The notes: generated by a model from the letters alone, not told the origin. DNA of 53,745 nucleotides from JBCBSS01 sp039819065 (GCA_039819065.1 JBCBSS010000038.1:1-53745); one strand, 5' to 3'. Positions 9,208-19,061 are shown, numbered from the stretch's first letter. Program-made: numbers and translations.

Positions 9208-10320
9208 ATGCCTAAGCTGGCTTCACAAAAAATCATAATCGTAATTATCGGAATCGTTGTATTCTGGGTCATTGTAGCTATCATATCCAGTAGCCAATTG
9301 TATATACGGTTTGCTGACAGGTACGAAGGGGGTTGGTGGAACATGTTCAACAGGCAGTTACCTGTTTGGCTAAGTTGGGCCATACTAACGCCGGTTGTTT
9401 TCTACTTAACCGTCTTATTCATTAGAAAAAACGAGAACAAGACTTCCCTCCTGTTGAGTTTTCACTTCCTTCTGGCTCTGGTCGTTGCCTTTGTCTGTGC
9501 CGTCCTGCAAAGCACGCTGGCTCCATTATTTTACGAGAGTGAAAGTACTTTCTCCGCCACTTTGTCCAATAACTTACTTGCCTCAACGGCAACCAATTTG
9601 CTTATCTACCTCATGATAGCGGCAGTGGCACATCTGTTCATATATTATAGCAACTACCAAAAGGCCGCTTTAGAGAAAGCGACACTTAACCTGAAAAATG
9701 AAAAACTTGAAAATCAACTGACGGAGGCAAGGTTGAAGACATTGAAAAAACAGATCGAGCCTCATTTCCTTTTCAATACTTTACACAGCATCTCATCACT
9801 GGTACGCACGAAGCGCAATGAATCGGCTATCGAAATGATCGCACAGCTCAGTGATTTGTTAAGGCATAGCATTGACGACAACAAATCAACTATGGCCAGC
9901 CTGGAAAATGAGATGGCCTTTCTAAAAAAGTACTTACAAATAGAACAGGTTAGGTTCGAAGATCGATTAGCTATTGAACTGACAACCAAAGGAGACATTG
10001 GCCATGTAATGGTACCTAGTTTATTGCTCCAACCATTGGTCGAAAATGCGCTAAAACATGGTTTGAAGGAACAGGCAAAAGGTTTATTAGAAATTCATTT
10101 AGCTGAAACTGATGGTCATATATTAATCGAGATCAAAGACAACGGAACAGGCTTTAACGGAAGCAGCTCTACCGTAGCCGGCAGTGGGCTCGGCATTTCC
10201 AATACATTAGAACGGCTTGAGGAGACCTACGGGAAATCGTACAACATACAATTCATCGACGCACCGAAAGGCGGGGCTTTAGTACGGCTTAAACTACCAG
10301 TTAATCGACCTATTCCATGA
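9208..10320 (+). CDS. LytS-family sensor histidine kinase
   Basis: A 370-residue membrane kinase of the His_kinase/HATPase (LytS/YehU-like) class. Four hydrophobic segments occupy residues 9-140, followed by a coiled-coil linker (about 150-182). The phospho-acceptor block KQIEPHFLFNTLHS carries H186. The ATP-binding domain has LLQPLVENALKHG (N box) and IKDNGTGF plus GSGLGISNTLERL (G boxes). It has no recognisable extracellular sensor domain, so sensing probably occurs in the membrane. The stop overlaps the ATG of the response regulator by 4 nt (ATGA), which signals translational coupling and a functional pair. Confidence 0.92.
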   Translation: MPKLASQKIIIVIIGIVVFWVIVAIISSSQLYIRFADRYEGGWWNMFNRQLPVWLSWAILTPVVFYLTVLFIRKNENKTSLLLSFHFLLALVVAFVCAVLQSTLAPLFYESESTFSATLSNNLLASTATNLLIYLMIAAVAHLFIYYSNYQKAALEKATLNLKNEKLENQLTEARLKTLKKQIEPHFLFNTLHSISSLVRTKRNESAIEMIAQLSDLLRHSIDDNKSTMASLENEMAFLKKYLQIEQVRFEDRLAIELTTKGDIGHVMVPSLLLQPLVENALKHGLKEQAKGLLEIHLAETDGHILIEIKDNGTGFNGSSSTVAGSGLGISNTLERLEETYGKSYNIQFIDAPKGGALVRLKLPVNRPIP

Positions 10321-11096
10321 GCAAAAAACACAGCGTTTTAATCATCGATGACGAAAAGCTGGCTCGAGAGTCTGTGCTCACCTTATTGTACAAATCTGAA
10401 GACTGGGAAGTAATTGGTGAGTGCTTGAATGGCAAGGAGGCTATTCAGACCATTTTGGAAAAACATCCCGACCTGATTTTAATCGATATAGAAATGCCTC
10501 ATTTTAATGGTTTGGAGGTTTTTGAAACCGTCACGACCAAGTACACCCCGCAAGTCATATTTATAACAGCCTACAATGAATATGCAGTCAAGGCTTTTGA
10601 AATAAATGCCGTTGATTACTTGCTTAAGCCCTATACCGATGGCCGTTTCCATGAGGCCATGAAACGGGCCAAACAGCGACTGGATAATGCAAGTACCATG
10701 TCAATGAAGGATCAAATTTTAAGCGCACTTAATAGCGTTTATGACACCAACAAAAATTCGTCCTATAAAACCCGATTCGTGGTCAAGTCGATTGGAAAGA
10801 TAGAATTTGTGGAGGTGGACCATATTCTCTGGGTCAAAGCGGCCGGCGCCTACGTTGAGCTGCACACCGCCTCAGGCAAGGTGCTCATGGCTGGATCGAT
10901 CAGTACAATAGAAAAAGAGCTTCCTCCAAGTGTTTTTACACGCATCCATAGGTCCACCATTATTAGAATTGATCAGATCAAGTCGATGGAGAAATACTAC
11001 AATGGAGAGTATTTGGTGCTTTTAAAGAATGGCACACAACTGAAGCTGAGTCGAAGTTATAAGGAAAGTGTCGGTAGAATTTTAGGGGAGTTTTGA
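10317..11096 (+). CDS. LytTR-family response regulator
   Basis: A 259-residue cytosolic regulator with an N-terminal receiver domain (about 5-125) and a C-terminal LytTR DNA-binding domain (about 150-255). The phospho-acceptor is D57 in LILIDIEMPHFNG; the acidic pair D11/D12 and the lysine in YLLKPYTDGRF are present. LytTR marks include FVEVDHILWVKAAGAYVELHT and FTRIHRSTIIRIDQI. The overlap with the upstream kinase makes these a dedicated two-component system. Target genes are not evident. LytTR systems in Bacteroidota often control nearby surface genes, but the neighbours here face other ways. Confidence 0.93.
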   Translation: MSKKHSVLIIDDEKLARESVLTLLYKSEDWEVIGECLNGKEAIQTILEKHPDLILIDIEMPHFNGLEVFETVTTKYTPQVIFITAYNEYAVKAFEINAVDYLLKPYTDGRFHEAMKRAKQRLDNASTMSMKDQILSALNSVYDTNKNSSYKTRFVVKSIGKIEFVEVDHILWVKAAGAYVELHTASGKVLMAGSISTIEKELPPSVFTRIHRSTIIRIDQIKSMEKYYNGEYLVLLKNGTQLKLSRSYKESVGRILGEF

Positions 11097-11118
11097 ATCA
11101 AGCTTTGTTCAACCTTAG

Positions 11119-12171
11119 CTACTCATCGATATCCTTCACACAGCGAAAGCCGGTATGATTGAAGCTGGTATTTCTATCGGCAGCCATTCTACGAGATACA
11201 CGATAGCCGCTACAATAACTGTCATTGCATAAGAATGAGCCTCCTCGTATGACGAACTTGTCCTTATTGTATGGTTCATTGGGATCATAAGTATAATCAG
11301 CACCAAGTGGGTTTTCAGCTAGACCTGATTGCTGCAATTTTTCATAGTGCTGTGCATGATAGCGGTCCTGGCACCATTCCCACACATTGCCGGCCATATC
11401 GTAGAGCCCGTAGCCATTGGCGGGGAAAGATTTTACCGGAGCCGTCGTGTAGAAATTATCTTTGAGGTCGTTCTCATAAGGAAAAAAGCCCTGCCAAAAG
11501 TTGGCCTTATCATACGCCTTATCCACTCCTTGATTCCCCCAGGCATATTTATTATTCAATTCACCTCCCAGTGCAGCCCACTCCCACTCTGCCTCTGTTG
11601 GCAACCTTTTACCTGCCCATTTAGCGTACGCCAACGCATCTTCATAAGTGATATGCACCACGGGGTGGTCATCAAGATCATCGATTCCAGTTGCTGCACC
11701 ATCAGGATTATTCCAACTGGCTTTAACGACCCAGCGCCACCATTGACTGTAATCATCAAGAGGTACTGGCCCTTCCGTGGCCTGGAAAACCAAAGACCCT
11801 GGTGCCAATACGGAATCAGGAGGCTTTGGGGTGCCAGCGGGCAGTTTACTCTTCAATTCTTCCCAATCTATCCCCCTTTCTGCCACCGTCACATATCCCG
11901 TCTCTTTGACAAAGCGAGCAAATTGTGCGTTGGTCACTTCAGTTTGATCCATGTAGAATGCCGATACGGCCACTTCATGCCTGGGTAATTCATCGGCTTG
12001 CGCCTGGCTACTCTTTCCTCCCATCGAAAAGGAACCTGCCGGGACATACACCATCCCTTCCGGGGCAGTTGCGCTTTTTTGTTCTGTCTTGGGAGTACAG
12101 GCAAGGCAAAGAAGCATCAATAGCACTGAAACTTTGAATCTATCGAGGTGAAACTGAATGTGATTGAGCAT
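11119..12171 (-). CDS. Formylglycine-generating enzyme (SUMF1/FGE) family lipoprotein
   Basis: A 350-residue protein with a lipoprotein signal (hydrophobic LLMLLCLAC, cysteine 26 in the lipobox) and a full FGE-sulfatase domain. The domain starts at PEGMVYVPAGSFSMGG and continues with DQTEVTNAQFARFV, PVVHITYEDALAYAKWAGKRLPTEAEWEWAA and NVWEWCQD. It ends in GGSFLCNDSYCSGYR and GFRC. The pair C315/C320 matches the spacing of the catalytic copper-binding cysteines of true FGE, which many FGE-fold proteins lack. Such enzymes convert a sulfatase cysteine to formylglycine. A TTG start at 12207 would add 12 residues, but the ATG at 12171 gives a sensible signal peptide. No sulfatase lies in the window. 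The divergent neighbour is an HTCS regulator. Confidence 0.85.
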   Translation of the reverse strand: MLNHIQFHLDRFKVSVLLMLLCLACTPKTEQKSATAPEGMVYVPAGSFSMGGKSSQAQADELPRHEVAVSAFYMDQTEVTNAQFARFVKETGYVTVAERGIDWEELKSKLPAGTPKPPDSVLAPGSLVFQATEGPVPLDDYSQWWRWVVKASWNNPDGAATGIDDLDDHPVVHITYEDALAYAKWAGKRLPTEAEWEWAALGGELNNKYAWGNQGVDKAYDKANFWQGFFPYENDLKDNFYTTAPVKSFPANGYGLYDMAGNVWEWCQDRYHAQHYEKLQQSGLAENPLGADYTYDPNEPYNKDKFVIRGGSFLCNDSYCSGYRVSRRMAADRNTSFNHTGFRCVKDIDE

Positions 12172-12650
12172 ATGCACCAAATAACGGCATATCTCTGTTG
12201 AAATCAAGGAAGAGAGGTCTTAACCTTGGTATTTAACTTTTTGAGTTACCTCTCTTTTCGGTCAGTTTAGAGATTACTTGATTTCCATGGTGTAACAACA
12301 TGAATAGAGAAAGTGAAAGATGTTGGCTACTAACACATGGAACTCAAAGCCAATTCTATTGCTCAGCATTACATTACCGGGAGATGTCCTATAAAATATT
12401 AAGAATATCTATCAAGACACTTCACTATGGAAAAAGGCCTGAAATCAACCCACATTTAGTATTGGAAAACCTTGCGGTTTGTATATGTTCTTGTTTTCTT
12501 ATTAGGTCAATACCTATTTAAGCGATGAAACTTCAATAATCGTATCTTGTGAAACCTTAACCATAGGTCAAAAGAAATGCCCTAAAGGTGGTAGAATATA
12601 ATCTGTCGGAGTACATAAAAGCCAAGAAGTTCGGTGAAGGAATTAGGAAT
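12172..12650. other. Divergent intergenic region between FGE-like and HTCS genes
   Basis: About 480 bp without a convincing gene. A 73-codon plus-strand frame at 12300-12521 has no family features and rests on rare-looking codons, so I do not call it. I find no clear promoter pair and no RNA-like hairpin series. The region must hold both divergent promoters. Confidence 0.35.
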
Positions 12651-15600
12651 ATGGCCTTTCTTAAAATGACAATTAACAAGAAGTTTATCCTGCTCACACT
12701 GGCAGTAGGTATAGCTTTTTCACTTTTCGGTCAAAAGCCAAAGCCTAACCTAAAAATGCTGACCACGGAAGATGGTTTATCCCAGAATACCGTAAACGCA
12801 CTATTACAGGATAAACATGGCTTTATTTGGATGGGTACTTCTGATGGCCTCAACATGTACGATGGGTACAATTTCGTGGTTTACAAAAATGACCCCTCTG
12901 ACTCCACCTCACTTAGCAATAACGAGGTGTGGCGATTAGCAGAAGATGATAATGGAAATATCTGGGTGGCTACATATGGTGGTGGTGTTTGCAAATTCGA
13001 TCCAAGAACTGAAACCTTCACAAGGTATTTACGGCATGATCCTGATACCTCAAAAATCAGTTATAACTTCATTTATACCATCTATGTAGATTCCCAGAAC
13101 CGTGTGTGGGTTGGCCATTGGAAAGGCATGGACCTCTACAACCCACAGGAGGACCGCTTCGAACCAATACTTCTAAGTCCTAAGGACCAACCCTACATCT
13201 ATGGCACTTACTGCATCAATGAAGATGCAGAAAATCACATTTGGATTGGAACGGATAATGCGGGTCTAAAACGGTACAACACGGAAACTAAAACTTTTGA
13301 CCGGTCATTTCAAAATGACTCATCCAGCATACATAGCTTAGTCAGTAATTTCGTACCTTCTTTTACCATCGATGATAACGCCATATGCTGGTTACAGCAT
13401 GGTGAATCCAGCATTACCAGACTTGACCTAAAGACTGGGAAAGCGGCACAGCTTTTCCAAATGGCTGAGGACAAGGTGTTTTTTCATGGGAACTTCATCC
13501 ATAAAGACCGCCAAGGACGTATGCTTATGGGCTCAGAGGCCAAACAAGGAGTAATGTGGTTTGACCCGGATAAGATAGATCCTAGTGAAACCGATCATCG
13601 ACCGTTGAAGCTTCAAGGACTAGAAAACTATATGACCTTGAGTATTCTAGAAGATAATAGCGGGTCAATCTGGATTGGCACCTATTCTACCGGCGTAATC
13701 TACCTGGGTTCGAATAATAAACTATTCCAATACACCGCTAACATACAAAACCCTACCTCTGCTACGCCTACAGAATCTATTTATGAGATTTTTGAAGATA
13801 GCAAAGGCTTTCTCTGGTTTGGCAGCAACAATGGCGGTTTGACCAGAATGAATCCTAAAACAGGAGAAGTTAAGCTGTTTCCGGAATTATGCGAAGCGCT
13901 GCGCATCGAGCACTCTCAATTGGAAGTGCGGGACATCGCCGAGGATCGGGATGGCAACATTTGGATTTGTACACTGGGCAATGGGTTCATCCGTATTGAT
14001 CCAAATAGTTTCAAATTCAAGGTCTACTACACCGATTACACTGACTCTGGTGGTGAGAAGGTAGCCTTTTTCGATAGAATCATTGAGGCCAGCGACGGCA
14101 TATTATGGATAGGAACCCAGGTGGGCATTCTAGTAGCCATGGACCCTTCTAATGGCCAATCGACAGTTTTCAGATATAAAGATCAGGGAGGCCTTGCTTT
14201 GCCAGGGTACTACATCAATGTACTGTTTGAGAGTTTACAAGAAGAGCTTCTGGTAGGATTTGCAGATAAGGGGCTATTCAAATTGAACAAGAAAGATAGC
14301 ACCTTTCAGCAAGTGAATTATGAAATCAACGGCACCTTTGATACGAATGCTAATAGAGTTACAGGCCTTCATCAAAGCAATGAAACAACCCTTTGGGTGG
14401 GTACAGCCAATGGCTTATTCAAAAGGGATCTGCAAAAACAGGTTAGCACCTTATACACCACCAATCATGGGCTGGGCAACAATTATATATCTAATATACT
14501 CGAGGATGAGCAATCCAATTTGTGGCTGAGCACTAACAGTGGCATTTCCAAATTCAATCCTGAGACAGAAACCTTTGAAAACTATACTGCCAATGATGGG
14601 CTTAGGCAGAACGAATTCATCATGGGTGCCGCTCTGAAAAGCAAGTCTGGCGGACGAATGTATTTCGGTGGCACAAAAGGTTACAACTACTTTCAACCTG
14701 ATGAAATCAAGCCCAATACCAATATCCCGCCTATAGCCATCACTAGCTTCAAAAGCTATAGTGATGCCGGCAACTTCGAGTTCGTCCCAGGCATTGGTTT
14801 CAAAGACGAACTATTGCTGGGTTATAATGAAAGGGATTTCTCTATTCAATTTACCGCGCTTGATTTCACGAATCCCGATGCCAATGAGTACGCTTTCTGG
14901 TTGGAAGGCTATAACAGGAACTGGATGGAAATCGGCCACAAAAGAGAAGTCACATTCACCAATCTCGATCCAGGTACTTATGAATTGAGGTTAAAAGGAT
15001 CAAACAATGACGGGGTTTGGAATGAAATGGGTAGAACAATCAAAATTACCATTCTATCACCATGCTGGCTTACTTGGTGGGCTTACATGCTGTACAGCAT
15101 GCTGGGGTTAACTTTGGTGTACGGCGTGTACCGATACCGGGTTAACCAGCTAGAGTCACTAAGGCTTAAGGAGCTTGATGACTTGAAGACCAAGCTCTAC
15201 ACGAATATCACCCATGAGTTCCGCACACCACTGACTGTTATCTCTGGGATCAACGAGTACCTGAAAGATCACTTTGATGGCCAGCAATTGGAAAAGTTCG
15301 AAATGATCGATAGAAGTAGTCAGGGGCTTCTTTACCTGGTCAATCAACTCTTAGACCTGCGTAAGATAGAATCTGACAAAGCAGAGGTTAATTACATTCT
15401 AAACAACATCATTCCTTATATCAGGTATATAGCCGAATCCTTTTCATCCTATGCATCCACTACAGATGTCCAAGTACATTTCATATCGTCAGTAGAGTCT
15501 GTAGAAATGGATTATGACCCTAATAAAGTCCTGATCGTACTTTCCAACCTATTATCCAATGCTATTAAATACACTGCTTCTGGCGGGAACGTCTACTTGC

Positions 15601-16712
15601 AAATAGATAGACTGGATCAACAGTTGCAAATCCGGGTGACAGACTCAGGAGTTGGCATTTCACCCTCCGAACTCCCGCATATTTTCGATCGATTCTATAC
15701 GAAAGAAAAAGAAAGTGCCAGACACATGGACGGTATGGGAATTGGGCTTGCACTGACGAAGGAAGTGATTAAGCTTCTTGGCGGTAGCATAACAGCATCC
15801 AGTAATCCCGGGGAAGGCAGCGTTTTTACGATCTTGCTACCTATCCATCAAAAAGCTACTAATACAGCTCCGGCAGATGACGAGTCGGTCAAATCGAAAA
15901 TCCTTCAGCATTTGCCGCCTAAACCCGATCAAGATATAGCAAGCGATGTCTCAGCACAATCAACAGGTCTGCGCAGATTGCTCATTATAGAAGACAGTGA
16001 AGATATTGTAAAATACCTTTCCAGTGCCTTGCAAGATCAATGGCATATTGAAGTAGCCTCTGATGGAAGGTCAGGAGTGGAAAAAGCGCTTGAAATTACA
16101 CCGGATATTATATTATGCGATTTAATAATGCCGGTAATGGATGGGTACGCCGTATTAGATAGTCTGAAAAAAGATCATCGTACCAGTCATACACCCGTCG
16201 TTCTATTAACCGCTAAGGGAGACGATGAATCAAGAATAGAAGGCCTGAAACGAGGAGCGGACATTTACCTGACCAAGCCTTTCAACAAAACAGAATTACA
16301 GATTGTCCTGGACAAGCTGGTCGAGCAAAGAAAAGCATTACAAGCGCAATTTCAAGCTCATCATACCTTTCCCAGTCAGGATGGCATCAATGTGAAAAAG
16401 GAAGATAATTTCATCCGTCAACTGGAAACACTCGTTTTGAATAATCCCTATACGAAATACAGCATTACCGATTTATGTCAGGATTTGGGTATGAGTAGAA
16501 CGCAGTTGCATAATAAAGTGAAGGCGTTGACTGGTATGTCCACATCCATCTATATTAGGTCTGTGCGTCTCAAGAGAGGCAAATACCTATTAGAAAGCTC
16601 TGATAAGAGTATTTCAGAGATCGCCTATGAAATTGGATTCAATGACCCAAGTTACTTCTCACGCTCATTTACAGAAGAATACGGGCAGACCCCCAGTGCT
16701 GTAAGACAATAG
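12651..16712 (+). CDS. Hybrid two-component system (HTCS) sensor/regulator
   Basis: About 1353 residues joining a complete phosphorelay and a transcription factor in one chain. Residue numbers here count from a GTG 21 codons upstream of the chosen ATG. The order is: signal peptide (FILLTLAVGIAFSLFG); two seven-bladed Reg_prop propellers with repeated DxxGxIWxGT motifs (about 50-720); a Y_Y_Y domain (about 735-810); a membrane helix (about 825-845); a HisKA domain with ITHEFRTPL (H876); HATPase (NLLSNAIKYT, DSGVGI, GIGLAL); a receiver domain with CDLIMPVMDG (D1178); and an AraC HTH ending in DPSYFSRSFTEEYGQTP. HTCS proteins bind oligosaccharides in the periplasm and switch on polysaccharide-use genes. 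No SusC/D locus is visible here, so the target is elsewhere. Starts at 12651 or 12666 both suit the signal peptide. Confidence 0.93.
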   Translation: MAFLKMTINKKFILLTLAVGIAFSLFGQKPKPNLKMLTTEDGLSQNTVNALLQDKHGFIWMGTSDGLNMYDGYNFVVYKNDPSDSTSLSNNEVWRLAEDDNGNIWVATYGGGVCKFDPRTETFTRYLRHDPDTSKISYNFIYTIYVDSQNRVWVGHWKGMDLYNPQEDRFEPILLSPKDQPYIYGTYCINEDAENHIWIGTDNAGLKRYNTETKTFDRSFQNDSSSIHSLVSNFVPSFTIDDNAICWLQHGESSITRLDLKTGKAAQLFQMAEDKVFFHGNFIHKDRQGRMLMGSEAKQGVMWFDPDKIDPSETDHRPLKLQGLENYMTLSILEDNSGSIWIGTYSTGVIYLGSNNKLFQYTANIQNPTSATPTESIYEIFEDSKGFLWFGSNNGGLTRMNPKTGEVKLFPELCEALRIEHSQLEVRDIAEDRDGNIWICTLGNGFIRIDPNSFKFKVYYTDYTDSGGEKVAFFDRIIEASDGILWIGTQVGILVAMDPSNGQSTVFRYKDQGGLALPGYYINVLFESLQEELLVGFADKGLFKLNKKDSTFQQVNYEINGTFDTNANRVTGLHQSNETTLWVGTANGLFKRDLQKQVSTLYTTNHGLGNNYISNILEDEQSNLWLSTNSGISKFNPETETFENYTANDGLRQNEFIMGAALKSKSGGRMYFGGTKGYNYFQPDEIKPNTNIPPIAITSFKSYSDAGNFEFVPGIGFKDELLLGYNERDFSIQFTALDFTNPDANEYAFWLEGYNRNWMEIGHKREVTFTNLDPGTYELRLKGSNNDGVWNEMGRTIKITILSPCWLTWWAYMLYSMLGLTLVYGVYRYRVNQLESLRLKELDDLKTKLYTNITHEFRTPLTVISGINEYLKDHFDGQQLEKFEMIDRSSQGLLYLVNQLLDLRKIESDKAEVNYILNNIIPYIRYIAESFSSYASTTDVQVHFISSVESVEMDYDPNKVLIVLSNLLSNAIKYTASGGNVYLQIDRLDQQLQIRVTDSGVGISPSELPHIFDRFYTKEKESARHMDGMGIGLALTKEVIKLLGGSITASSNPGEGSVFTILLPIHQKATNTAPADDESVKSKILQHLPPKPDQDIASDVSAQSTGLRRLLIIEDSEDIVKYLSSALQDQWHIEVASDGRSGVEKALEITPDIILCDLIMPVMDGYAVLDSLKKDHRTSHTPVVLLTAKGDDESRIEGLKRGADIYLTKPFNKTELQIVLDKLVEQRKALQAQFQAHHTFPSQDGINVKKEDNFIRQLETLVLNNPYTKYSITDLCQDLGMSRTQLHNKVKALTGMSTSIYIRSVRLKRGKYLLESSDKSISEIAYEIGFNDPSYFSRSFTEEYGQTPSAVRQ

Positions 16713-16904
16713 GTATTGCTACGCCTTTTGTAGGAAGCAAAAAAAAATTGTTGTTAGCGACTTAACCAAACGGTCTCTATCCTCAAGAAGCCTTTGAACA
16801 ATAGTCTGAACAATATTCCAACTATTTCTTCAAGTTCACAATAGTACAAGTTTTACGAACAATACTCGTCTTCGTACATGGCAGCCTAAAATACCTTGCG
16901 CACC

Positions 16905-17588
16905 ATGATCAGCAGCGCAAATATTTACCACATGGAAATGGTAGGAAATGGTGGGTCTCAACCTAATTCAATTTTCGAACTCTTTATAACAGGAAAAACA
17001 ACGACATACAAAGCCAACGATTATGTTTTCAGAGAAGGCGACTTGTGCAAGAAACTAATGATCGTAAAGCGTGGTAGAATAAAAGTTGGATACTACGATC
17101 CAAATGGCAACGAATGCATCACTCATTTTTGTGGGGAAGGCGATTTACTAGGTCAGTTAGCCCTAATTGGTCGTGAACATCACGTAAACTTTGCTATGGT
17201 TGTGGAAAGTGGGACAGAAATTATGAAGATTGGATTGGATAAAGCTCGCCGTTCAATCCAGGGGAACCCTGTCATTTCAGATCAGGTAAATGAACACATT
17301 ATTAAACATATTTCAAGGCTCAACAAGCGAATCGAAATTCTATTCCTTAGTAGTATCAAATCCAGGGTACTTGAATTCATCAAGGACATGGCCATCAATT
17401 ACGGCGAAAAATATGGCAATGGTGTCAGGATTACTCACGGACTAACACAATCCGATATTGCCGCCGCCATTGGTTCGTCGAGGAAAACGACTTCTTTGAT
17501 CCTTAATGAATTAGAAAGAAACGGCATCATAAGGTTCGATAGAAAGCATATCTTCATTCCCGACTATCAACAACTAATGAATGATTAA
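16905..17588 (+). CDS. Crp/Fnr-family transcriptional regulator
   Basis: A 227-residue cytosolic regulator. An N-terminal cyclic-nucleotide-binding-like domain (ANDYVFREGDLCKKLMIVKRGRIKVGYYD, then GEGDLLGQLALIG) is joined by a long dimer helix to a C-terminal winged HTH (LTQSDIAAAIGSSRKTTSLILNELERNGIIRFDRKHIFI). The ligand pocket lacks the RxT/S signature of true CRP, and I see no N-terminal cysteine cluster for an FNR-type Fe-S cluster. The sensed signal is therefore unknown. A TTG at 16896 is in frame, but the ATG at 16905 is the better start. The next genes downstream (YHS and DoxX proteins) face the other way and are possible targets only by position. Confidence 0.88.
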   Translation: MISSANIYHMEMVGNGGSQPNSIFELFITGKTTTYKANDYVFREGDLCKKLMIVKRGRIKVGYYDPNGNECITHFCGEGDLLGQLALIGREHHVNFAMVVESGTEIMKIGLDKARRSIQGNPVISDQVNEHIIKHISRLNKRIEILFLSSIKSRVLEFIKDMAINYGEKYGNGVRITHGLTQSDIAAAIGSSRKTTSLILNELERNGIIRFDRKHIFIPDYQQLMND

Positions 17589-17660
17589 TCATTAGTCATC
17601 TGGAGTTAATCATAATCAGCTAGCATTTGAAGAAGATGGGTAGGGAAAAGAAAGGCCCGC

Positions 17661-17718
17661 CCCATCGAGCAAAAAAAGCGGACCTTATAACCGGGAGGTT
17701 ATTTGAGCTATGGATATA
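17661..17718. terminator. Hairpins between the crp-like and YHS genes
   Basis: AAGGCCCGC and GCGGACCTT form an 8-of-9 paired stem around a 17-nt loop, and ATAACC-GGGA-GGTTAT follows immediately. They lie between two converging genes and could end transcription from both sides, but T runs are weak. Confidence 0.4.
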
Positions 17719-17720
17719 GT

Positions 17721-18173
17721 TTACTTGTAACCCTTGATCTTTTCCCAATTCTTATCTGCATTTTCCCTGAGTGTTTCAGGCATCTCTTTCTTCCAATATT
17801 TTAGTGTATTGGTCCCCCAGGAATTATAGAACAGATATAGTTTTCCATCTCTTATTTCAAAGGTCTCGGGATCAATGGAAACCTTTTCGCTTTTGGTTGC
17901 TACAGCATATGCACAATATCCGCCATACTGCGGTACATACTTTTCAGGGTTCTGCTTGAATTTGTTCAAGTTATTGGTATCAGAAAACCTATATTTAACA
18001 CCATCGTGTGTAGCTGTGAATTTATTACTGCCTTTGACAGCTTTGTTGTCAAAGTAAGCTACCACATCATAACCGTTAGCCACATAACCTCCAGAGATAT
18101 TGTAATCTATGGATTGTGCCATGCCTGACGTGGCCATGGCAAGGCAAAATATGGTTACAAAATATATCTTCAT
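17721..18173 (-). CDS. YHS-domain secreted protein
   Basis: A 150-residue protein with a Sec signal peptide (IYFVTIFCLAMATSGMAQ). The mature part matches the YHS-like domain: GGYVANGYDVVAYFDNKAVKGSNKFTATHDGVKYRFSDTNNLNKFKQNPEKYVPQYGGYCAYAV. The conserved YDxVAYF, FxxxxNxxxF and YGGYCAYAV elements are present. Mature proteins of this type lie in the periplasm and are thought to bind metal or a small ligand; the role is unproven. The DoxX-like gene lies just upstream on the same strand (61 bp gap), so the two are probably co-transcribed. Confidence 0.85.
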   Translation of the reverse strand: MKIYFVTIFCLAMATSGMAQSIDYNISGGYVANGYDVVAYFDNKAVKGSNKFTATHDGVKYRFSDTNNLNKFKQNPEKYVPQYGGYCAYAVATKSEKVSIDPETFEIRDGKLYLFYNSWGTNTLKYWKKEMPETLRENADKNWEKIKGYK

Positions 18174-18233
18174 TTCATTTTTATTTCTTCAGGTCTGGGT
18201 TCATTCTTATAAATTCTTTTACCCTGATCAACC

Positions 18234-18635
18234 TCAATTAGTCGATGTTTTTGGTATGGTAAGTGCCCGCTTCAGCTCATCCGCGTGCAAAATGAGTAGC
18301 CCAACAGCCGAAGCAAATACAACAATGGCTAAGTAAAATAATAACCCTCCGTCTCCTTGTACTTCAATGCCAAGTTGGACTAAATGGGCAAGTATCGCAC
18401 CTGCCATCATCAAGACAGCACCTATTGCTCCATACACTTTTGTTTTGGGAATGATGAGCAAAGCACTAATGATCAATTCGACTACACCGCTACCTATTCT
18501 GCCCCAAGGCTCCATACCAAGGCTTCCAAAAATGTAAACACTTTCTTCTGCTCCACTAAATTTGAAATACAGGGTTTGCAGTAGTATGATAGCTGCGATT
18601 ATTCTCAGTGATAAGGATAGTATTTTGTGCATCAT
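18234..18635 (-). CDS. DoxX-like family membrane protein
   Basis: A 133-residue protein with four membrane segments (about 6-24, 45-62, 67-88 and 98-115). The sequence AIILLQTLYFKFSGAEESVYIFGSLGMEPWGRIGSGVVELIISALLIIP carries the typical DoxX pattern of a first helix, a phenylalanine/glycine loop, and GxxELI in the second helix. Members of the family are linked to thiosulfate/quinone oxidation or to stress responses, but single copies like this have no known reaction. It is followed by the YHS protein in the same direction. Confidence 0.82.
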   Translation of the reverse strand: MMHKILSLSLRIIAAIILLQTLYFKFSGAEESVYIFGSLGMEPWGRIGSGVVELIISALLIIPKTKVYGAIGAVLMMAGAILAHLVQLGIEVQGDGGLLFYLAIVVFASAVGLLILHADELKRALTIPKTSTN

Positions 18636-18842
18636 GTTGATTAGTTTCTTAGCATCCTAGTCCAGATTTTGAATTAATCAATACTGCTACTTAAGATGTT
18701 TGATACTATTTGTTACACTTGCTTTAACCCAGAACTGCTTTGCTCAATTAATTACCAAATCTATTCCCACGATCAGGAACTTCTTGTTACTGAAGTAACA
18801 ATTGAAAAGATTTGTCTGATTTTACTGTTTTACGGCTTTTGA
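18636..18842. other. Intergenic region upstream of DoxX-like gene
   Basis: The non-coding stretch between the DoxX-like start and the orphan frame at 18843 is AT-rich. A palindrome AGCACG-CT-CGTGCT lies at its right edge (about 18848-18861). I see no promoter pair that fits the consensus closely and no RNA gene. Confidence 0.3.
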
Positions 18843-19061
18843 CCTTTAGCACGCTCGTGCTGTCTTAGCGCAGAAGGCTTAGTAGAGCACGAATATTCTT
18901 CTCAACAACTGAGGCATGTGTTATCACTTAAAACTCAACCTCCGTCGATAATCAAGGAAAATGAAGACATTTCTAAAGCATTGAAAACTACGTTCGCAGA
19001 TTTAGTATCTTCAAAAGATGAGTTTCAAAACGCGGTAAGCTACAAGTTCGTATTGGAGTGA
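18843..19061 (+). pseudogene. Orphan coding-like frame, possible gene remnant
   Basis: A 72-codon open frame without ATG ends with TGA at 19059-19061, one base before the ATG of the AraC gene. The part from the GTG at 18918 looks protein-like (MLSLKTQPPSIIKENEDISK, then ALKTTFADLVSSKDEFQNAV and YKFVLE), with balanced charged residues and a plausible helical C-terminus. The earlier part contains SCCLSAEG and does not look like a normal N-terminus. It could be a truncated remnant of a larger gene, a 47-residue GTG-initiated leader coupled to the AraC gene, or chance. I recognise no family. Confidence 0.25.

Noticed and set aside
12300..12521. 73-codon plus-strand frame before the HTCS gene
   Set aside because: No recognisable domain or promoter; cysteine-rich, non-natural composition.
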